DNA of 64,000 nucleotides from CAVZLD01 sp963776055 (GTDB taxonomy: Bacteria > Planctomycetota > Planctomycetia > Pirellulales > Pirellulaceae). The position numbers and the translations under genes were made by a program. This document shows positions 18,327-27,813 of this stretch, piece by piece. A model generated the notes under the pieces. The model was not told the origin of the DNA. It did not search any database and saw only the letters and a list, made by a program, of their open reading frames with translations. Positions within the stretch are counted from its first letter, which is position 1, and each line of letters opens with the position of its first letter. The stretch covers positions 50,381 to 114,380 of the forward strand of contig CAVZLD010000018.1 in assembly GCA_963776055.1 (NCBI GenBank), given 5' to 3'.

Positions 18327-19796
18327 TCAGTCTTGGTAGTCGACTCCGCGATCGCTTTCTTGACAGGAGGCCTGCCACGTGGAAAGCTGCGACCGCATGC
18401 GCGCCACGATCTCAGGATGTTGCTCAGCAAGGTTTTGTGTTTCCCGAGGATCGTTGCGCAGATCGTACAGTTCCCACTCGGCGTAGGGTACCTGCCCGTT
18501 GTCCGAGCGAGGTCGCTTTTGGCCCCGATTGTGAACCAGTTTGTAGCGTGTGCCCGACAAGGCCGCTTGGGAACCGAATTGAAAGGCGATCGGCTCAGGA
18601 CGCTGCGTAAGTTTCCCGTCAATGATCGGAAGAAGGCTGATTCCATCGTAGGGTCGGTCGGACGGCAGTGTTTCCCCGAGAATCTCCAGCACGGTTGGCA
18701 GATAGTCGCTGGTGACACATGGGATATCGATCGAGCGACTCGTTTTGATTCGCTGTGGCCAAACCAACAATCCGGGGACGCGCACGCCGCCCTCATATAA
18801 CGAACGCTTGCGTCCGCGGTACGGCCCCGCCGTGCCACGGTGCCGTCTGACCGGTCCCGGATTCCCCTCCGGCCCGTTGTCCGAGCAAAACCAGAGCATG
18901 GTCTGCTCTTCGATTCCGAGTTCTCGCAGTGTTGCTCGAAGTCGGCCCACCTGCTCGTCCAACGCGGTAATGCAGGCATAGTAGTGTTGGGCGTCTTCCT
19001 CGTACGCGGCATACTTCGCTCGGTATTCCGGACCGCCGATCACGGGAGCGTGCGGTGCGTGGAACCAGATCGTCGCCAAGAAGGGTGTCTTTGCTTCCAC
19101 GGCGTGCTTCACGAACGGCAGCACGCGATCCATGATGATTCGGCTGTCATCGCCCTCGAGTGGTTCCTGGATATTGCGACCGTTGTGCCAATACAGAGCC
19201 CGCGTATCGAAGCCTTGCCTGGCGCTCAGGTGCGAGTTGGCTGGATCGTAGGGATCCCAGGTTGCCACGGCAAACTCCGTGCTAAACCATTCGTCAAATC
19301 CATTCTGGTCCGGGGGGGAGTAGTTCGCTGCGGGTCGGCGTGCTTTGCCTTTGCCCGAATAGTCCTTCGAGAGAGTGCCCAGGTGCCACTTCCCAAAATG
19401 GCCCGTCCTGTAGCCGTGCTCTTGGAGGATCTCCGGAAGAGTGTTTTCTTCGGCCTTGAGATGCCCCACATTGGCGTGATAAATGCCGTATCGGTTCGGG
19501 TTCCGCCCGGTCAGGCAGGCGCCTCGAGTGGGGCTGCAGACGGCCGATGCGGCGTAGAACCGGTCAAATCGAATTCCGTCGCGACTCATTTGGTCAAGAT
19601 GTGGCGTCTGAATGATCTTGTTGCCGTTGTAGTCCGGATCACCCCAGCCCATGTCGTCGGCCATCATGAAAATGATGTTCGGCATCTCGTTCGCATGTGT
19701 TCGACATGCAAGAAGAAAAATCAGAATGATGCCTCCCGCGACACCTCGTCGTGCAGCAGTTCTCATGAAAACCGCTTCTGTCCTTTTCGCGCGCAT
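18327..19796 (-). CDS. Formylglycine-dependent sulfatase (arylsulfatase family, secreted)
   Basis: 489 residues. ATG 19796 is supported by GGAAGAGGTG about six bases upstream. A long signal peptide ends near THANEMPN. The N-terminal sulfatase domain shows NIIFMMADDMGWGD (metal-binding aspartates), the sulfatase signature SAVCSPTRGACLTGR, in which the cysteine of CSPTR is converted to formylglycine, and GYRTGHFGKWHLG, also conserved. FCSDNGPEGNPGP carries the DN metal ligands, and a C-terminal subdomain follows. It would remove sulfate from a polysaccharide or aryl ester in the periplasm or outside the cell and needs a maturase not present here. Length is normal for the S1 sulfatase family. 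The specific substrate cannot be read from sequence. Confidence 0.92.
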   Translation of the reverse strand: MRAKRTEAVFMRTAARRGVAGGIILIFLLACRTHANEMPNIIFMMADDMGWGDPDYNGNKIIQTPHLDQMSRDGIRFDRFYAASAVCSPTRGACLTGRNPNRYGIYHANVGHLKAEENTLPEILQEHGYRTGHFGKWHLGTLSKDYSGKGKARRPAANYSPPDQNGFDEWFSTEFAVATWDPYDPANSHLSARQGFDTRALYWHNGRNIQEPLEGDDSRIIMDRVLPFVKHAVEAKTPFLATIWFHAPHAPVIGGPEYRAKYAAYEEDAQHYYACITALDEQVGRLRATLRELGIEEQTMLWFCSDNGPEGNPGPVRRHRGTAGPYRGRKRSLYEGGVRVPGLLVWPQRIKTSRSIDIPCVTSDYLPTVLEILGETLPSDRPYDGISLLPIIDGKLTQRPEPIAFQFGSQAALSGTRYKLVHNRGQKRPRSDNGQVPYAEWELYDLRNDPRETQNLAEQHPEIVARMRSQLSTWQASCQESDRGVDYQD

Positions 19797-20303
19797 TCGA
19801 TCACCTCTTCCTACGCGGTGCGGTCAATCGCATCCGCGATTATACGGCAGCCATGTCCTAACAATCGAACGGAATTACGTAGAATGGGAACGCTGGCGTG
19901 GTCCGGTTGCGGCTACCTGGAGGCGGCGTTGGTGTGCCTTCCGCTGGTCCACCTGTTGCGTCGGAAGCAGGCCCCGAATACGATCACGGGGCTACGTTGT
20001 TGCGCCGGCAGTCGCAACTGCGTGTTGGCATCCTCGTCATGAAGGTAGTAAATTCGGCAGTTATCCGCGATCGTCGTCGGCCCCTTATCGCAGCGAAGGA
20101 AGTGGTCGCAGAGTCTTCGCACCCTTCACTGCGTTGGGATACGTCACACGATACGGCAGCTACCGACGTCACTTCTGAGCCGTTCCAGCCAATCGGCATT
20201 GCGCGGCCAAGGATCGAACGGCAGCCATGTGAGCTTCGCCAAACTCGCGTCGATTGCCCCTCGTCCATCACGGCGCAGCCATCCATCGTAGTCGAGTATT
20301 GAC
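19797..20303. other. 507-bp region with no recognisable gene
   Basis: It lies between two divergent genes. Open frames up to 134 codons exist on the plus strand, but their composition (high Arg/Pro/Ser) and lack of any family pattern suggest chance. Kinase genes of this kind often follow an ECF sigma factor gene; none can be seen here. Promoters for both flanking genes are expected in this gap, but none is convincing. Confidence 0.4.
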
Positions 20304-21362
20304 ATGACGGATTGTATCTCCGAACGTGACTTGCGTCTGATGGCGCAGGGCGTCAATCTGCCGCCTGCTGAGTGGCGTGATCATCTGCAAAGATGCGTCC
20401 ATTGCTCCGCACGCTTGGCAGAAATCCAATCGGATTCGTCGCACTCTCACTCGGCAAGTTTTGAGCCGGATGAGACGGTGGCTCCCTCGGATGCCCTGGC
20501 GCAGGTAAGCCAAGCGGAATTGCCACCGGACGCCATTCCCGGCTACCACATCCTGAGCGAGGTCCACCGGGGAAGTCAAGGCGTCGTGTACCTGGCCGTC
20601 CGGGAGTCGACCGAGCAGCAAGTGGCCTTGAAGGTGATGCTGCAGGGCCCGTTTGCTGACTCCATTAGTCGGATGCGGTTCGAGCGGGAAATCGAGGTTG
20701 TGGGCAGCTTAGATCACCCGAATGTCGCGAAGGTCTTTGACAGCGGAGTCGTTCGTGGGCAGTTTTACTACGCGATGCAGTTCATACCTGGTTTGACGCT
20801 GACGGAGCACGTCCGCGACAAAAAGCTCTCCATCGACAACACGCTGCGACTATTCACGAAGGTGTGCGACGCCGTCGATTATGCCCACCAACGAGGCGTC
20901 ATCCACCGCGATTTGAAGCCGTCGAACATTCTGGTCGATGAGAACCGTGGGGAACCCTTCGTTCTGGATTTTGGACTGGCCAAGATCGGTCAGGACAGTG
21001 TCCTCGGCGAAGACCTTTCGTTGCAGGTGTCCGTGACTGGCCAAATCGTTGGTACACCGGCCTTCATGAGCCCCGAACAGGCGTCCGGCGAGACCTCGGA
21101 GGTTGACCTTCGTACCGACGTGTATGCACTGGGGGTCATACTCTATGTCTTGATGACCGACCAGATGCCGTACGAGGTGAAGGGCTCGCTGGTGGATGCG
21201 AGGAAGACCATTCGGGAGGTTGAGCCGACGCGTCCGCGGAGTGTCAATCCGAAAATTGATGACGAAGTCGAAACGGTTGTCCTCAAGGCGCTCTCCAAAG
21301 AGAAGACGCGCAGGTACGCGACTGCCGGATTGCTTGGCGCCGACGTGGCACGATGTCCTTAG
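20304..21362 (+). CDS. Serine/threonine protein kinase, N-terminal part of a kinase-WD40 receptor (frameshifted)
   Basis: The first 50 residues hold HLQRCVHC (H-x3-C-x2-C), as in zinc-binding anti-sigma domains. A Pkn-type kinase domain covers about residues 80-350: glycine loop HRGSQGVVYLAV, VALKVM lysine, catalytic loop GVIHRDLKPSNILV, LDFGLAK magnesium loop and GTPAFMSPEQ activation segment end. All key residues are present, so activity is expected. The frame stops at 21362 just after YATAGLLGADVAR. The expected continuation CLSGEPIEAKRDS is found one frame over, and deleting one C of the CC at 21357-21358 restores it. The joined protein would be a ~1090-residue membrane kinase with a periplasmic WD40 sensor. 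This architecture is common in Planctomycetes. Confidence 0.85.
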   Translation: MTDCISERDLRLMAQGVNLPPAEWRDHLQRCVHCSARLAEIQSDSSHSHSASFEPDETVAPSDALAQVSQAELPPDAIPGYHILSEVHRGSQGVVYLAVRESTEQQVALKVMLQGPFADSISRMRFEREIEVVGSLDHPNVAKVFDSGVVRGQFYYAMQFIPGLTLTEHVRDKKLSIDNTLRLFTKVCDAVDYAHQRGVIHRDLKPSNILVDENRGEPFVLDFGLAKIGQDSVLGEDLSLQVSVTGQIVGTPAFMSPEQASGETSEVDLRTDVYALGVILYVLMTDQMPYEVKGSLVDARKTIREVEPTRPRSVNPKIDDEVETVVLKALSKEKTRRYATAGLLGADVARCP

Positions 21363-23583
21363 TGGGGAGCCAATCGAAGCCAAGCGTGACAGCGTGCTGT
21401 ATGTTTTTCGCAACACGTTGCGGCGGTATCAAGCGATCGCGGCGACCGCGACGGCCTTGGCCATTGTCATTGCCATCGCTCTGGTGACTTCGCTGGCCTT
21501 TTGGCGTCAAGCGATTCAATCTCGGGACTTGGCAGAGCAGGAGAAGAATCGGGCGTTGTTGGCGTCGGTCGCAGAAAGGCAAGCGCGGGAAACAGCCGAC
21601 GTCCTGGCGGGGCAATTGCGTCAAAGGCTCTACGAGTACAATCTGGAGCACGCCGTCAACGCCTGGGATTCCGACAAGTTGCTGAGAACCGGACAGTTCT
21701 TGGGGGAGTGCCCCGTCGAAGTGCGTCGTTGGGAATGGAGTTGGCTGCAGGCTCAGGTCGTGTCCGCGGGGCTGACCTTGTTTCCGGGACAAGGGCGACC
21801 TGCGTTTGGGCCGGACGGCGCCCTTTTGGTTGCCCCCGGTCGGGATGGGGAAAACGGCGCGATCTGCGTCTGGGAGACCGACAGTGGGCGAAGTGTGGCC
21901 ACACTGCGCGGGGCAAGCAATTCGCGACTGCAAGTGGCGCGTCGCGCAGATGCATCGCGGATTGCCGCCGCTCACTACGACGGATCGCTCGCGATGTGGG
22001 ATCGAATTGCAGAGACGGAGCTCTGGAGAATTCACCCCAACGAGAGTCGCCCCGACGGCGTGGCTTTTAGTTCCGATGGACGGGTGATTGCGTTGGCCAG
22101 TGTGGACGGTGTACTCCAGCTGCGCAACACGGAAACGGGCGATGCGATTCGCAACATCGGTCCACTGGGTTATCCACTACGCGACGTTGCCTTTCGCCCG
22201 GGCGACAGAGAAATCGCAGCCGGCGCTTTGGCGATCGCTCCGCGACCTGCAGCCGTCTGGGATCTCCTATCGGGACTGAAGCGATTCACGTTGCCCGAGA
22301 GCAGCAACGCCGACTGTGTCGCCTACAGTCACGATGGTCGGTACCTTGCCACGGGTGGAGTCGATCAAGGAATTATGATTTGGGACGCCGACACCGGCGC
22401 GGCAGTGCAAGAATTCCCCGGCCACTCCGGCACCGTCTTCTCCGTGGCGTTCAGCCCCGACGACAGTCAGCTTGCCTCGGCCGGTTCAGACGGAACTGTC
22501 CGGTTGTGGCAAATCGACATTGGCCAGGAGGTGGCTCGACTGGGGGACATCGGCATGTCCAATATCTATTGGTTGTGTTTCCGCCCGCATAGTGAGGAGG
22601 TCGCTTTCTACACTCATGAAGGAATTGCCCTCTGGAACACAAGAGCAGTTCGAGACGCACAGCCGAATCTTACCGTGTTGAAGGGGCACCAATCGAAGGT
22701 CCGCTCACTCGATTTCCGTCCCGATGGAAAGCAGCTGGTCTCGTCGGGCTTTGACAACACCATCAAGATCTGGAATGTGGAGACGGGGCAGGAGCTGAGT
22801 ACTTTCAAAGGGCATCAGCACGCGGTCGTCTGCGTGGCCTTTGGGCCGCAGGGGAACTATCTCGTTTCCGGGTCTCACCACAATAACGCGGATAAGCCGT
22901 GTGAGCTGATCCTGTGGGATGCCAACACCGGGGAGGCCATCCGCACTCTGGATCAACACCTCGGAGGTGTTTGGTGGGTGGCCTTTCATCCCGATGGGAC
23001 AAGATTCGCGGCGGGCGGCATGGACGGGATCCTGCGAATGTGGGACGTCGAGTCAGGAACTCAATTGTTTCAACTCGATCGTCATGTCGGGTACATCGAG
23101 GGCATCGCGTTTTCCCACGACGGTAAACGATTGGTGACTGTCGATGCTGGAGAGAATATCCTCAAGTTCTGGCATGCGGACACCGGTCGACTGATCGGAC
23201 GTTCCACGTCGTTAGTTGACCAACTGCGCGGACGCTGTGTTCGATTCAGTCCCGATGATAAACTCATTGCCACCGGCGGAGTGGGCGGCTTAGCCAGATT
23301 GTGGGACGGTCAAACGGGGGAATTGATCCATGAGCTCCGCGGCCATGACGGCCAGGTCACGTCGGTCGCATTCAACGCAGACGGCACGCGAGCCTTCACG
23401 GTTGGTCATGACATGACGATGGACGTGTGGAACACGGAAACGGGAAGACGGTTGCTGAAGGTCCGCGGCCACACGGACCGTGTTTGGGCGGTAGCCGTGA
23501 GCCCGGACGGCCAGAAAGTTGCATCCGCTGCGGACGATGGAGCGATCCACATCTGGGATGCCGGCCCCCACTCGCATCTCTGA
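21358..23583 (+). CDS. WD40-repeat sensor half of the kinase receptor (frameshifted from 20304-21362)
   Basis: The frame begins with SGEPIEAKRDSVLYVFRNTLRRY, the normal juxtamembrane sequence after a planctomycete kinase domain. One transmembrane helix follows (AIAATATALAIVIAIALVTS), then a coiled segment rich in Gln/Glu (QSRDLAEQEKNRALLASV), and CPVEVRRWEWSWLQAQ, which introduces the repeats. About fourteen WD40 units can be counted by their closing strands, for example ICVWETD, LAMWDR, IMIWDAD, VRLWQID, IKIWNVE, LRMWDVE, ARLWDGQ, MDVWNTE and IHIWDAG. That is enough for two seven-bladed propellers outside the membrane. The repeat part stays in one frame. It presumably senses a protein or cell-envelope ligand and controls the kinase. 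The open frame extends upstream to 21196 only as overlap with the kinase. Confidence 0.85.
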   Translation, partial: LSGEPIEAKRDSVLYVFRNTLRRYQAIAATATALAIVIAIALVTSLAFWRQAIQSRDLAEQEKNRALLASVAERQARETADVLAGQLRQRLYEYNLEHAVNAWDSDKLLRTGQFLGECPVEVRRWEWSWLQAQVVSAGLTLFPGQGRPAFGPDGALLVAPGRDGENGAICVWETDSGRSVATLRGASNSRLQVARRADASRIAAAHYDGSLAMWDRIAETELWRIHPNESRPDGVAFSSDGRVIALASVDGVLQLRNTETGDAIRNIGPLGYPLRDVAFRPGDREIAAGALAIAPRPAAVWDLLSGLKRFTLPESSNADCVAYSHDGRYLATGGVDQGIMIWDADTGAAVQEFPGHSGTVFSVAFSPDDSQLASAGSDGTVRLWQIDIGQEVARLGDIGMSNIYWLCFRPHSEEVAFYTHEGIALWNTRAVRDAQPNLTVLKGHQSKVRSLDFRPDGKQLVSSGFDNTIKIWNVETGQELSTFKGHQHAVVCVAFGPQGNYLVSGSHHNNADKPCELILWDANTGEAIRTLDQHLGGVWWVAFHPDGTRFAAGGMDGILRMWDVESGTQLFQLDRHVGYIEGIAFSHDGKRLVTVDAGENILKFWHADTGRLIGRSTSLVDQLRGRCVRFSPDDKLIATGGVGGLARLWDGQTGELIHELRGHDGQVTSVAFNADGTRAFTVGHDMTMDVWNTETGRRLLKVRGHTDRVWAVAVSPDGQKVASAADDGAIHIWDAGPHSHL

Positions 23584-23655
23584 AGAATTTCCCATCCCTT
23601 CTGAATTCAAAATCTGGCGTAACCGCCCGCAGGCGCGAGCAAGACAGGATCAATC

Positions 23656-25283
23656 ATGATGACACTAGTCGAGGTGCTTCGTTGGAGCGGGAGTCGCCCG
23701 CAAAATCTGGCCGGTCTCTTGATCGGTTGGCATTTTGCGATGTTCAGCTCTCTCTTGTTGGCTCAATCTCTGGACGCACTGCGCGCCCCCAACCGGGCCG
23801 CAGCATGCGCAGCACATCGACCGCCGTGGACGAGAAGGGCGACTACGCCCACAGCAACGCCGACAATTCCCGCGTGGCGCCTGGTGCTACCAAAGTCGTG
23901 CTACAGGCAGAAGGCCCAGGGGTCGTGACCCACATCTGGTTCACATTTCTCGGTCCGGAACGTCACGCATGGGCTCCCGACGGATCCGCGAATCATCAGG
24001 AAATGCTGCTGCGAGTCTATTACGATGGTCGTGCTGAGCCGGGCATTGAAGTGCCGCTGGGGGATTTCTTCGCCAATAGCTTTGGCAAACGGTCGGAGGT
24101 GATCAGTGCCCCCGTCATTGTGGAGGACAGCGATTCCTACAATTGCTTCTGGAGAATGCCGTTCCGTCGGTCCATCCGGATGGAAATTGAAAACCAGAGC
24201 ACGAAGAACATCAACTTGCTCTATTTCAATATTGATTGGGTCAAACTGGATTCTCTGCCGGAAGACACACCCTACTTCTACGCCCAATACCGGCAGGCTT
24301 ACCCCGTACCGGCCGGGCGGGATTACGTGGTTCTCGAGACGGAAGGTAAAGGACACTACGTTGGTACCGTACTCTCGGTGCGAAGTCGAAGTCCCTCGTG
24401 GTTTGGAGAAGGAGATGAAAAGATCTATATCGATGGTGAAACAAAACCCTCCATTTGGGGAACCGGTACGGAAGACTATTTCCTGTCCGCCTGGGGGCTG
24501 AAACGCTGCAGCACGCTTTACTTTGGTACGCCGTACTTTGATCAATGGGGGGTCGTTGGCGGACACACGAGTGCTTATCGATGGCACGTCCAGGACCCGA
24601 TCGTATTTCAGCGATCAATCCGCGTTACCTTGGAACACTGGGGTTGGATATCGACGGATGAGAATCGGGAGCAGAAGTCGCACAGCTGGAACGAACGGGA
24701 AGATGACTACGCCAGCGTCGCCTACTGGTACCAGACCGGCAAGCCCAGCCGTTTTCCTGCGGTGCCACCCGCGAGAGAACGGGTATTGCCGAATTTGGAT
24801 GTCATCATTCCGGCGAAGGCGTACGTCGGTGAATCACACCACGGCGCCGGTGATTGTCGGATCCAATCCAACCTGTCTTTCTATCCCGATGGCCAGCTAT
24901 TCTATCGGCCACCAAGCGAAGAGGATGCCTGGGTCGAGATTCCATTCCACGTCGACGAAAAGAAACCGCAGCGACTGTTACTGTCTGTCACGCGAGCAAG
25001 CGACTACGGAACGTATCAGGCAAGCCTGAACGGAATCAAGATCGGACCGCCGATCGATCTCTTCCACTCGGACGTGTCGGAGTGGGAAGTCCACCTACTG
25101 GATTTTTGGCCTGATCCGGGCGACTACACTCTTCGGCTCGATTGCGTTGGTAAGAACGCAGCGGCAACCGGGTACCTGCTGGGCCTGGAATCGGTTCGCT
25201 TGCGACAGCGCCGGCCGCGCGTGGAGGAGTATGGTCACGAGCGAGAGCTCGACTGGCGAGAAGCACCGATCTTGCATCGGTGA
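23656..25283 (+). CDS. GH172 (DUF2961) family glycoside hydrolase, secreted, frameshifted near its N-terminus
   Basis: The N-terminal 45 residues (MMTLVEVLRW... FAMFSSLLLAQSLDALRAP) look like a signal peptide in one frame. From the run of five C at 23786-23790 the family sequence continues in the next frame: PGRSMRSTSTAVDEKGDY, ADNSRVAPGATKVVL, GPGVVTHIWFTF, GDFFANSFGKRSEVIS, CFWRMPF, YFYAQYRQ, GKGHYVGTVLSVRSRSPSW and the hallmark IWGTGTEDYFLSAWG. This is the DUF2961 fold (double jelly roll), now family GH172, whose known members act on fructofuranose- or arabinofuranose-containing glycans. A carbohydrate-binding-like C-terminal part follows. Joined length is about 540 residues, normal for the family. 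The frame is also open back to 23427, but only as overlap with the WD40 gene. Confidence 0.82.
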
Positions 25284-25322
25284 TCATGTTTTTCGCAAGA
25301 GTGCTACGCCAACGAGGACGGC

Positions 25323-26000
25323 TCAAGCGATCCGCGGTCGGAGCAACGTGGTGCGCCGATACGGCAGGAGAAGCAACATGATGGGCCATAACCAGAGCAT
25401 CGAATCGGGTTCTGGTACAACGACGAACCGCAAGTCGTAGGTCCCCAGCATCCCTTCGGCCGCGGCACCCGTGGAGATGAAGATGTCAAACGAGTAGCTG
25501 CCCGGTGGCAGCATTCCTTCGTCATGAAGGGATACCGGTTGGAAGAAGTTGGCATTGGGGTCCACGAAATGCAAGCCCGGTCCCACGAGACTATAGCTGC
25601 CGAATTCGCTCGATAGATCCAGGTCCAGTGTGTAGGGCGACGCTTGGCCGATCGAGAAATCGACGGAGAAACTCGAATTGCCGCTTCCGCCGCTGGTTCC
25701 TACCGGCGGTCCTGTTGTCCCCGACGCCGTGCCGGACGCGCTCATCTCTCCTGCTGACAACGTCGACTGCTGTCCGGCACGCCCGCTCGCCGCGCCTTCC
25801 ATGTTCGAAAAACTGCGATCCAATCGCACGTCGAACTCGCTGAACTCAACAGCATCAACACGATCCGAAAACGGCTCGCCAGCGACGCTCGCCCAGACCT
25901 CCACAAATCGATTTTGGGATCGATACGAAATGGGTTCGGCCAGACCGGTGGAGCCACCACACACAATTAGCGCTAGCGGTATTGCTCGAACATACATCAT
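25323..26000 (-). CDS. Secreted PEP-CTERM-anchored protein of unknown function
   Basis: 225 residues. A signal peptide (YVRAIPLALIVCGGSTGLA) is followed by a small beta-rich domain and a low-complexity Gly/Ser/Thr linker (SASGTASGTTGPPVGTSGGS). A second beta domain follows (PYTLDLDLSSEFGSYSLVG). The C-terminus is a clear PEP-CTERM sorting signal: VPEPDSM, a hydrophobic helix LWLWPIMLLLLP, and basic RR. PEP-CTERM proteins are cleaved by exosortase and usually delivered to exopolysaccharide or the cell surface. No exosortase gene is in this window. The protein family itself is not recognised. The gene converges on GH172 with a 39-base gap. Confidence 0.8.
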   Translation of the reverse strand: MMYVRAIPLALIVCGGSTGLAEPISYRSQNRFVEVWASVAGEPFSDRVDAVEFSEFDVRLDRSFSNMEGAASGRAGQQSTLSAGEMSASGTASGTTGPPVGTSGGSGNSSFSVDFSIGQASPYTLDLDLSSEFGSYSLVGPGLHFVDPNANFFQPVSLHDEGMLPPGSYSFDIFISTGAAAEGMLGTYDLRFVVVPEPDSMLWLWPIMLLLLPYRRTTLLRPRIA

Positions 26001-26557
26001 TGCTCTTCTCCTTCTGCTCGAAATGGCCCTCCCACAGACTGGATTCGCTCGTCAACAATTGTAACCTGATCTTGAAGCGTCCATGCTCCCCAAACAAACC
26101 CAAAGCGCCAGCGAAGGGGTCAGCGTCGCCCCCCAATTAGGCTTCCAATTGCCAAGTTCAGAGCACCGGTTCAGAGCACACGGTTCAGAGCACACGGTTC
26201 AGAGCACACGGTTCAGAGCACACGGTTCAGAGCACACGGTTCAGAGCACACGGTTCAGAGCACACGCGCAAGGGGTGCGGCGGTGGCGCCGGTTTCGACC
26301 GACCTCGACGCAGCTCGAGATTCCTTGCCTGACCCCTTCGCTGGCGCTTCGGGTTGGGATGGATTGATACGCACAACTTCGAAACTGGCGTTTCGGGTTT
26401 TGTCTGTGAACGGAAGTAGTTTCTGCTGAGCCTGGCGCTGCCACATAGGCTGGGTATGCGAGTGCCACGGCCGCCGTGCTCCTTTTTTATAGCCGATTCC
26501 TTGAAGTTGTCCCGCCATTCTGCCATGATCACTTGAGGGAAGAGTGACGGATAAATT
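26001..26557. other. Intergenic region with palindrome arms and a 14-bp minisatellite
   Basis: An arm of the dispersed family (AAAGCGCCAGCGAAGGGGTC, within 26093-26126) faces its inverted partner (GACCCCTTCGCTGGCGCTTC, within 26329-26363). Between them are the 14-bp tandem repeat and unrelated sequence, as if the palindrome's loop had been expanded. A further half arm lies near 26385. No gene is supported. Confidence 0.6.
26157..26267. repeat. 14-bp minisatellite, seven units plus one variant
   Basis: The first unit is a 13-base variant (26157-26169). Seven 14-base units TTCAGAGCACACGG then run head to tail, the last ending in C instead of G. The units are almost identical, so the expansion is recent. 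The period is not a multiple of three and the array is non-coding. Confidence 0.9.
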
Positions 26558-27718
26558 ATGACCAAAACACTGCTTGGCAGCGTGCTACTGATGGGGGCTG
26601 GTGTTGCTTACGCCGACCCCTTCGTGTTCACGGACAAGGATGTGTATCTCACCGAATTGGCGGCGCTCGGCCTATCCGTCGTGCACGAAAGTTTCGAGGA
26701 TGACATCGTCTGGGCAGATTCTCGCAACTCGATTGTCAGTCCGGGCAGTACGTCGTCCGTAACCAGTCAGGGAATCGAGTGGACATCCAATTATTCGCAG
26801 AACAACCTTGCGACTGGCACGGTAGGCGGTAGCGCTCCTGACGGGGCTTTCGCGATCTACTCTCTTCCGCACGGTATGGCGACGGACTCGGGCCTTTATT
26901 GTGACTCGGCGGAGGATCCTGAAATTCCCGTCGAGTGCTACCAGAACGACGGTCTTCAGATTCGGATGCAGACGGGCGACATGCTGTATGCCTTTGGCGG
27001 CCGGATTGACACCGCCAACCTTGGCAAGATCACCTTCCTGCTGGATGGCGTCGACATCAATGGCAACCAAACGGACAATGTTGACAATTGGCAACGCGAA
27101 GGCGACTTGGCCGATGATTGGACCTTCGTTGGTGTGATCGACACCGATGGTTTCTACTCCGCAGAGCTGCGAGAATTGCGGGGCAAAGACTATCAGCAAG
27201 TACTTCTTTTCAGCGATGATTTTACAATTGGGATGACAGCAGTTGCTGAACCGGCGGCCGGCGATTTTGACGAAGACGGAGACCTCGATGTCACGGATAT
27301 CGATCTGCTCCTGACCCAAATCACTGCTGAAACGCCCGACCTTCGGTTCGACGTTACGGCCGACGATTCCGTGAATCATGACGATCTCAGCTTCTGGGTG
27401 CATGACCTGAAACGTACTTGGTTCGGCGACGCCAATTTAGACTTGCAATTCGATAGTCACGACATGGTCCAAGTGTTTGCGGGTGGTAAGTATGAGACAG
27501 GAAACGAAGCCGGTTGGGCCGAAGGGGAGTGGAATGCGGACGGCCTTTTTTCCAGCGATGACATGATCGCCGCATTCGTCGATGGTGGATACGAGCAGGG
27601 ACGGCAGCCCCAAACGATCGCCGTACCTGAGCCGGGCGGATGGTGGTTGTTGTTGATGTCGCTCCCTTTGTTGGCGATTCGCAGGTCGGAAACTCTTTTC
27701 CTTCCATTGCGTCGCTAG
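26558..27718 (+). CDS. Secreted protein with dockerin-like repeats and a PEP-CTERM anchor
   Basis: 386 residues. A signal peptide (TKTLLGSVLLMGAGVAYA) leads into a ~215-residue N-terminal domain containing FESFEDD-like and IEWTSNYSQNNL features, similar in style to the 'fire-related' surface domains seen with PEP-CTERM, though I cannot assign a family. Then come two Ca-binding dockerin-like units: AAGDFDEDGDLDVTDIDLLL with a partner around NHDDLSFWV, and FGDANLDLQFDSHDMVQVF with EGEWNADGLFSSDDM. The C-terminus is a PEP-CTERM signal: AVPEPGG, helix WWLLLMSLPLLA, then IRR. Having both signals in one protein is notable. Likely exported and released or anchored by an exosortase. Function unknown. 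Confidence 0.85.
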   Translation: MTKTLLGSVLLMGAGVAYADPFVFTDKDVYLTELAALGLSVVHESFEDDIVWADSRNSIVSPGSTSSVTSQGIEWTSNYSQNNLATGTVGGSAPDGAFAIYSLPHGMATDSGLYCDSAEDPEIPVECYQNDGLQIRMQTGDMLYAFGGRIDTANLGKITFLLDGVDINGNQTDNVDNWQREGDLADDWTFVGVIDTDGFYSAELRELRGKDYQQVLLFSDDFTIGMTAVAEPAAGDFDEDGDLDVTDIDLLLTQITAETPDLRFDVTADDSVNHDDLSFWVHDLKRTWFGDANLDLQFDSHDMVQVFAGGKYETGNEAGWAEGEWNADGLFSSDDMIAAFVDGGYEQGRQPQTIAVPEPGGWWLLLMSLPLLAIRRSETLFLPLRR

Positions 27719-27813
27719 GGATGCGACCAAGTAACGCTCCACACGGTACCCATCACGAGAGTTCGCTCGTGCCGTTGTGGGCGGATGTCACGAACAGCAA
27801 TGAGAGACGCACG

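Noticed and set aside
19898..20302. A 134-codon frame upstream of the kinase as a possible sigma factor
   Set aside because: It lacks sigma region 2 and 4 patterns and has a composition of non-coding frames.
20304..23583. Programmed ribosomal frameshifting to join kinase and WD40 halves
   Set aside because: No slippery heptamer or downstream pseudoknot is evident, and many unrelated genes in the window show similar single shifts, so sequence error is the simpler reading.
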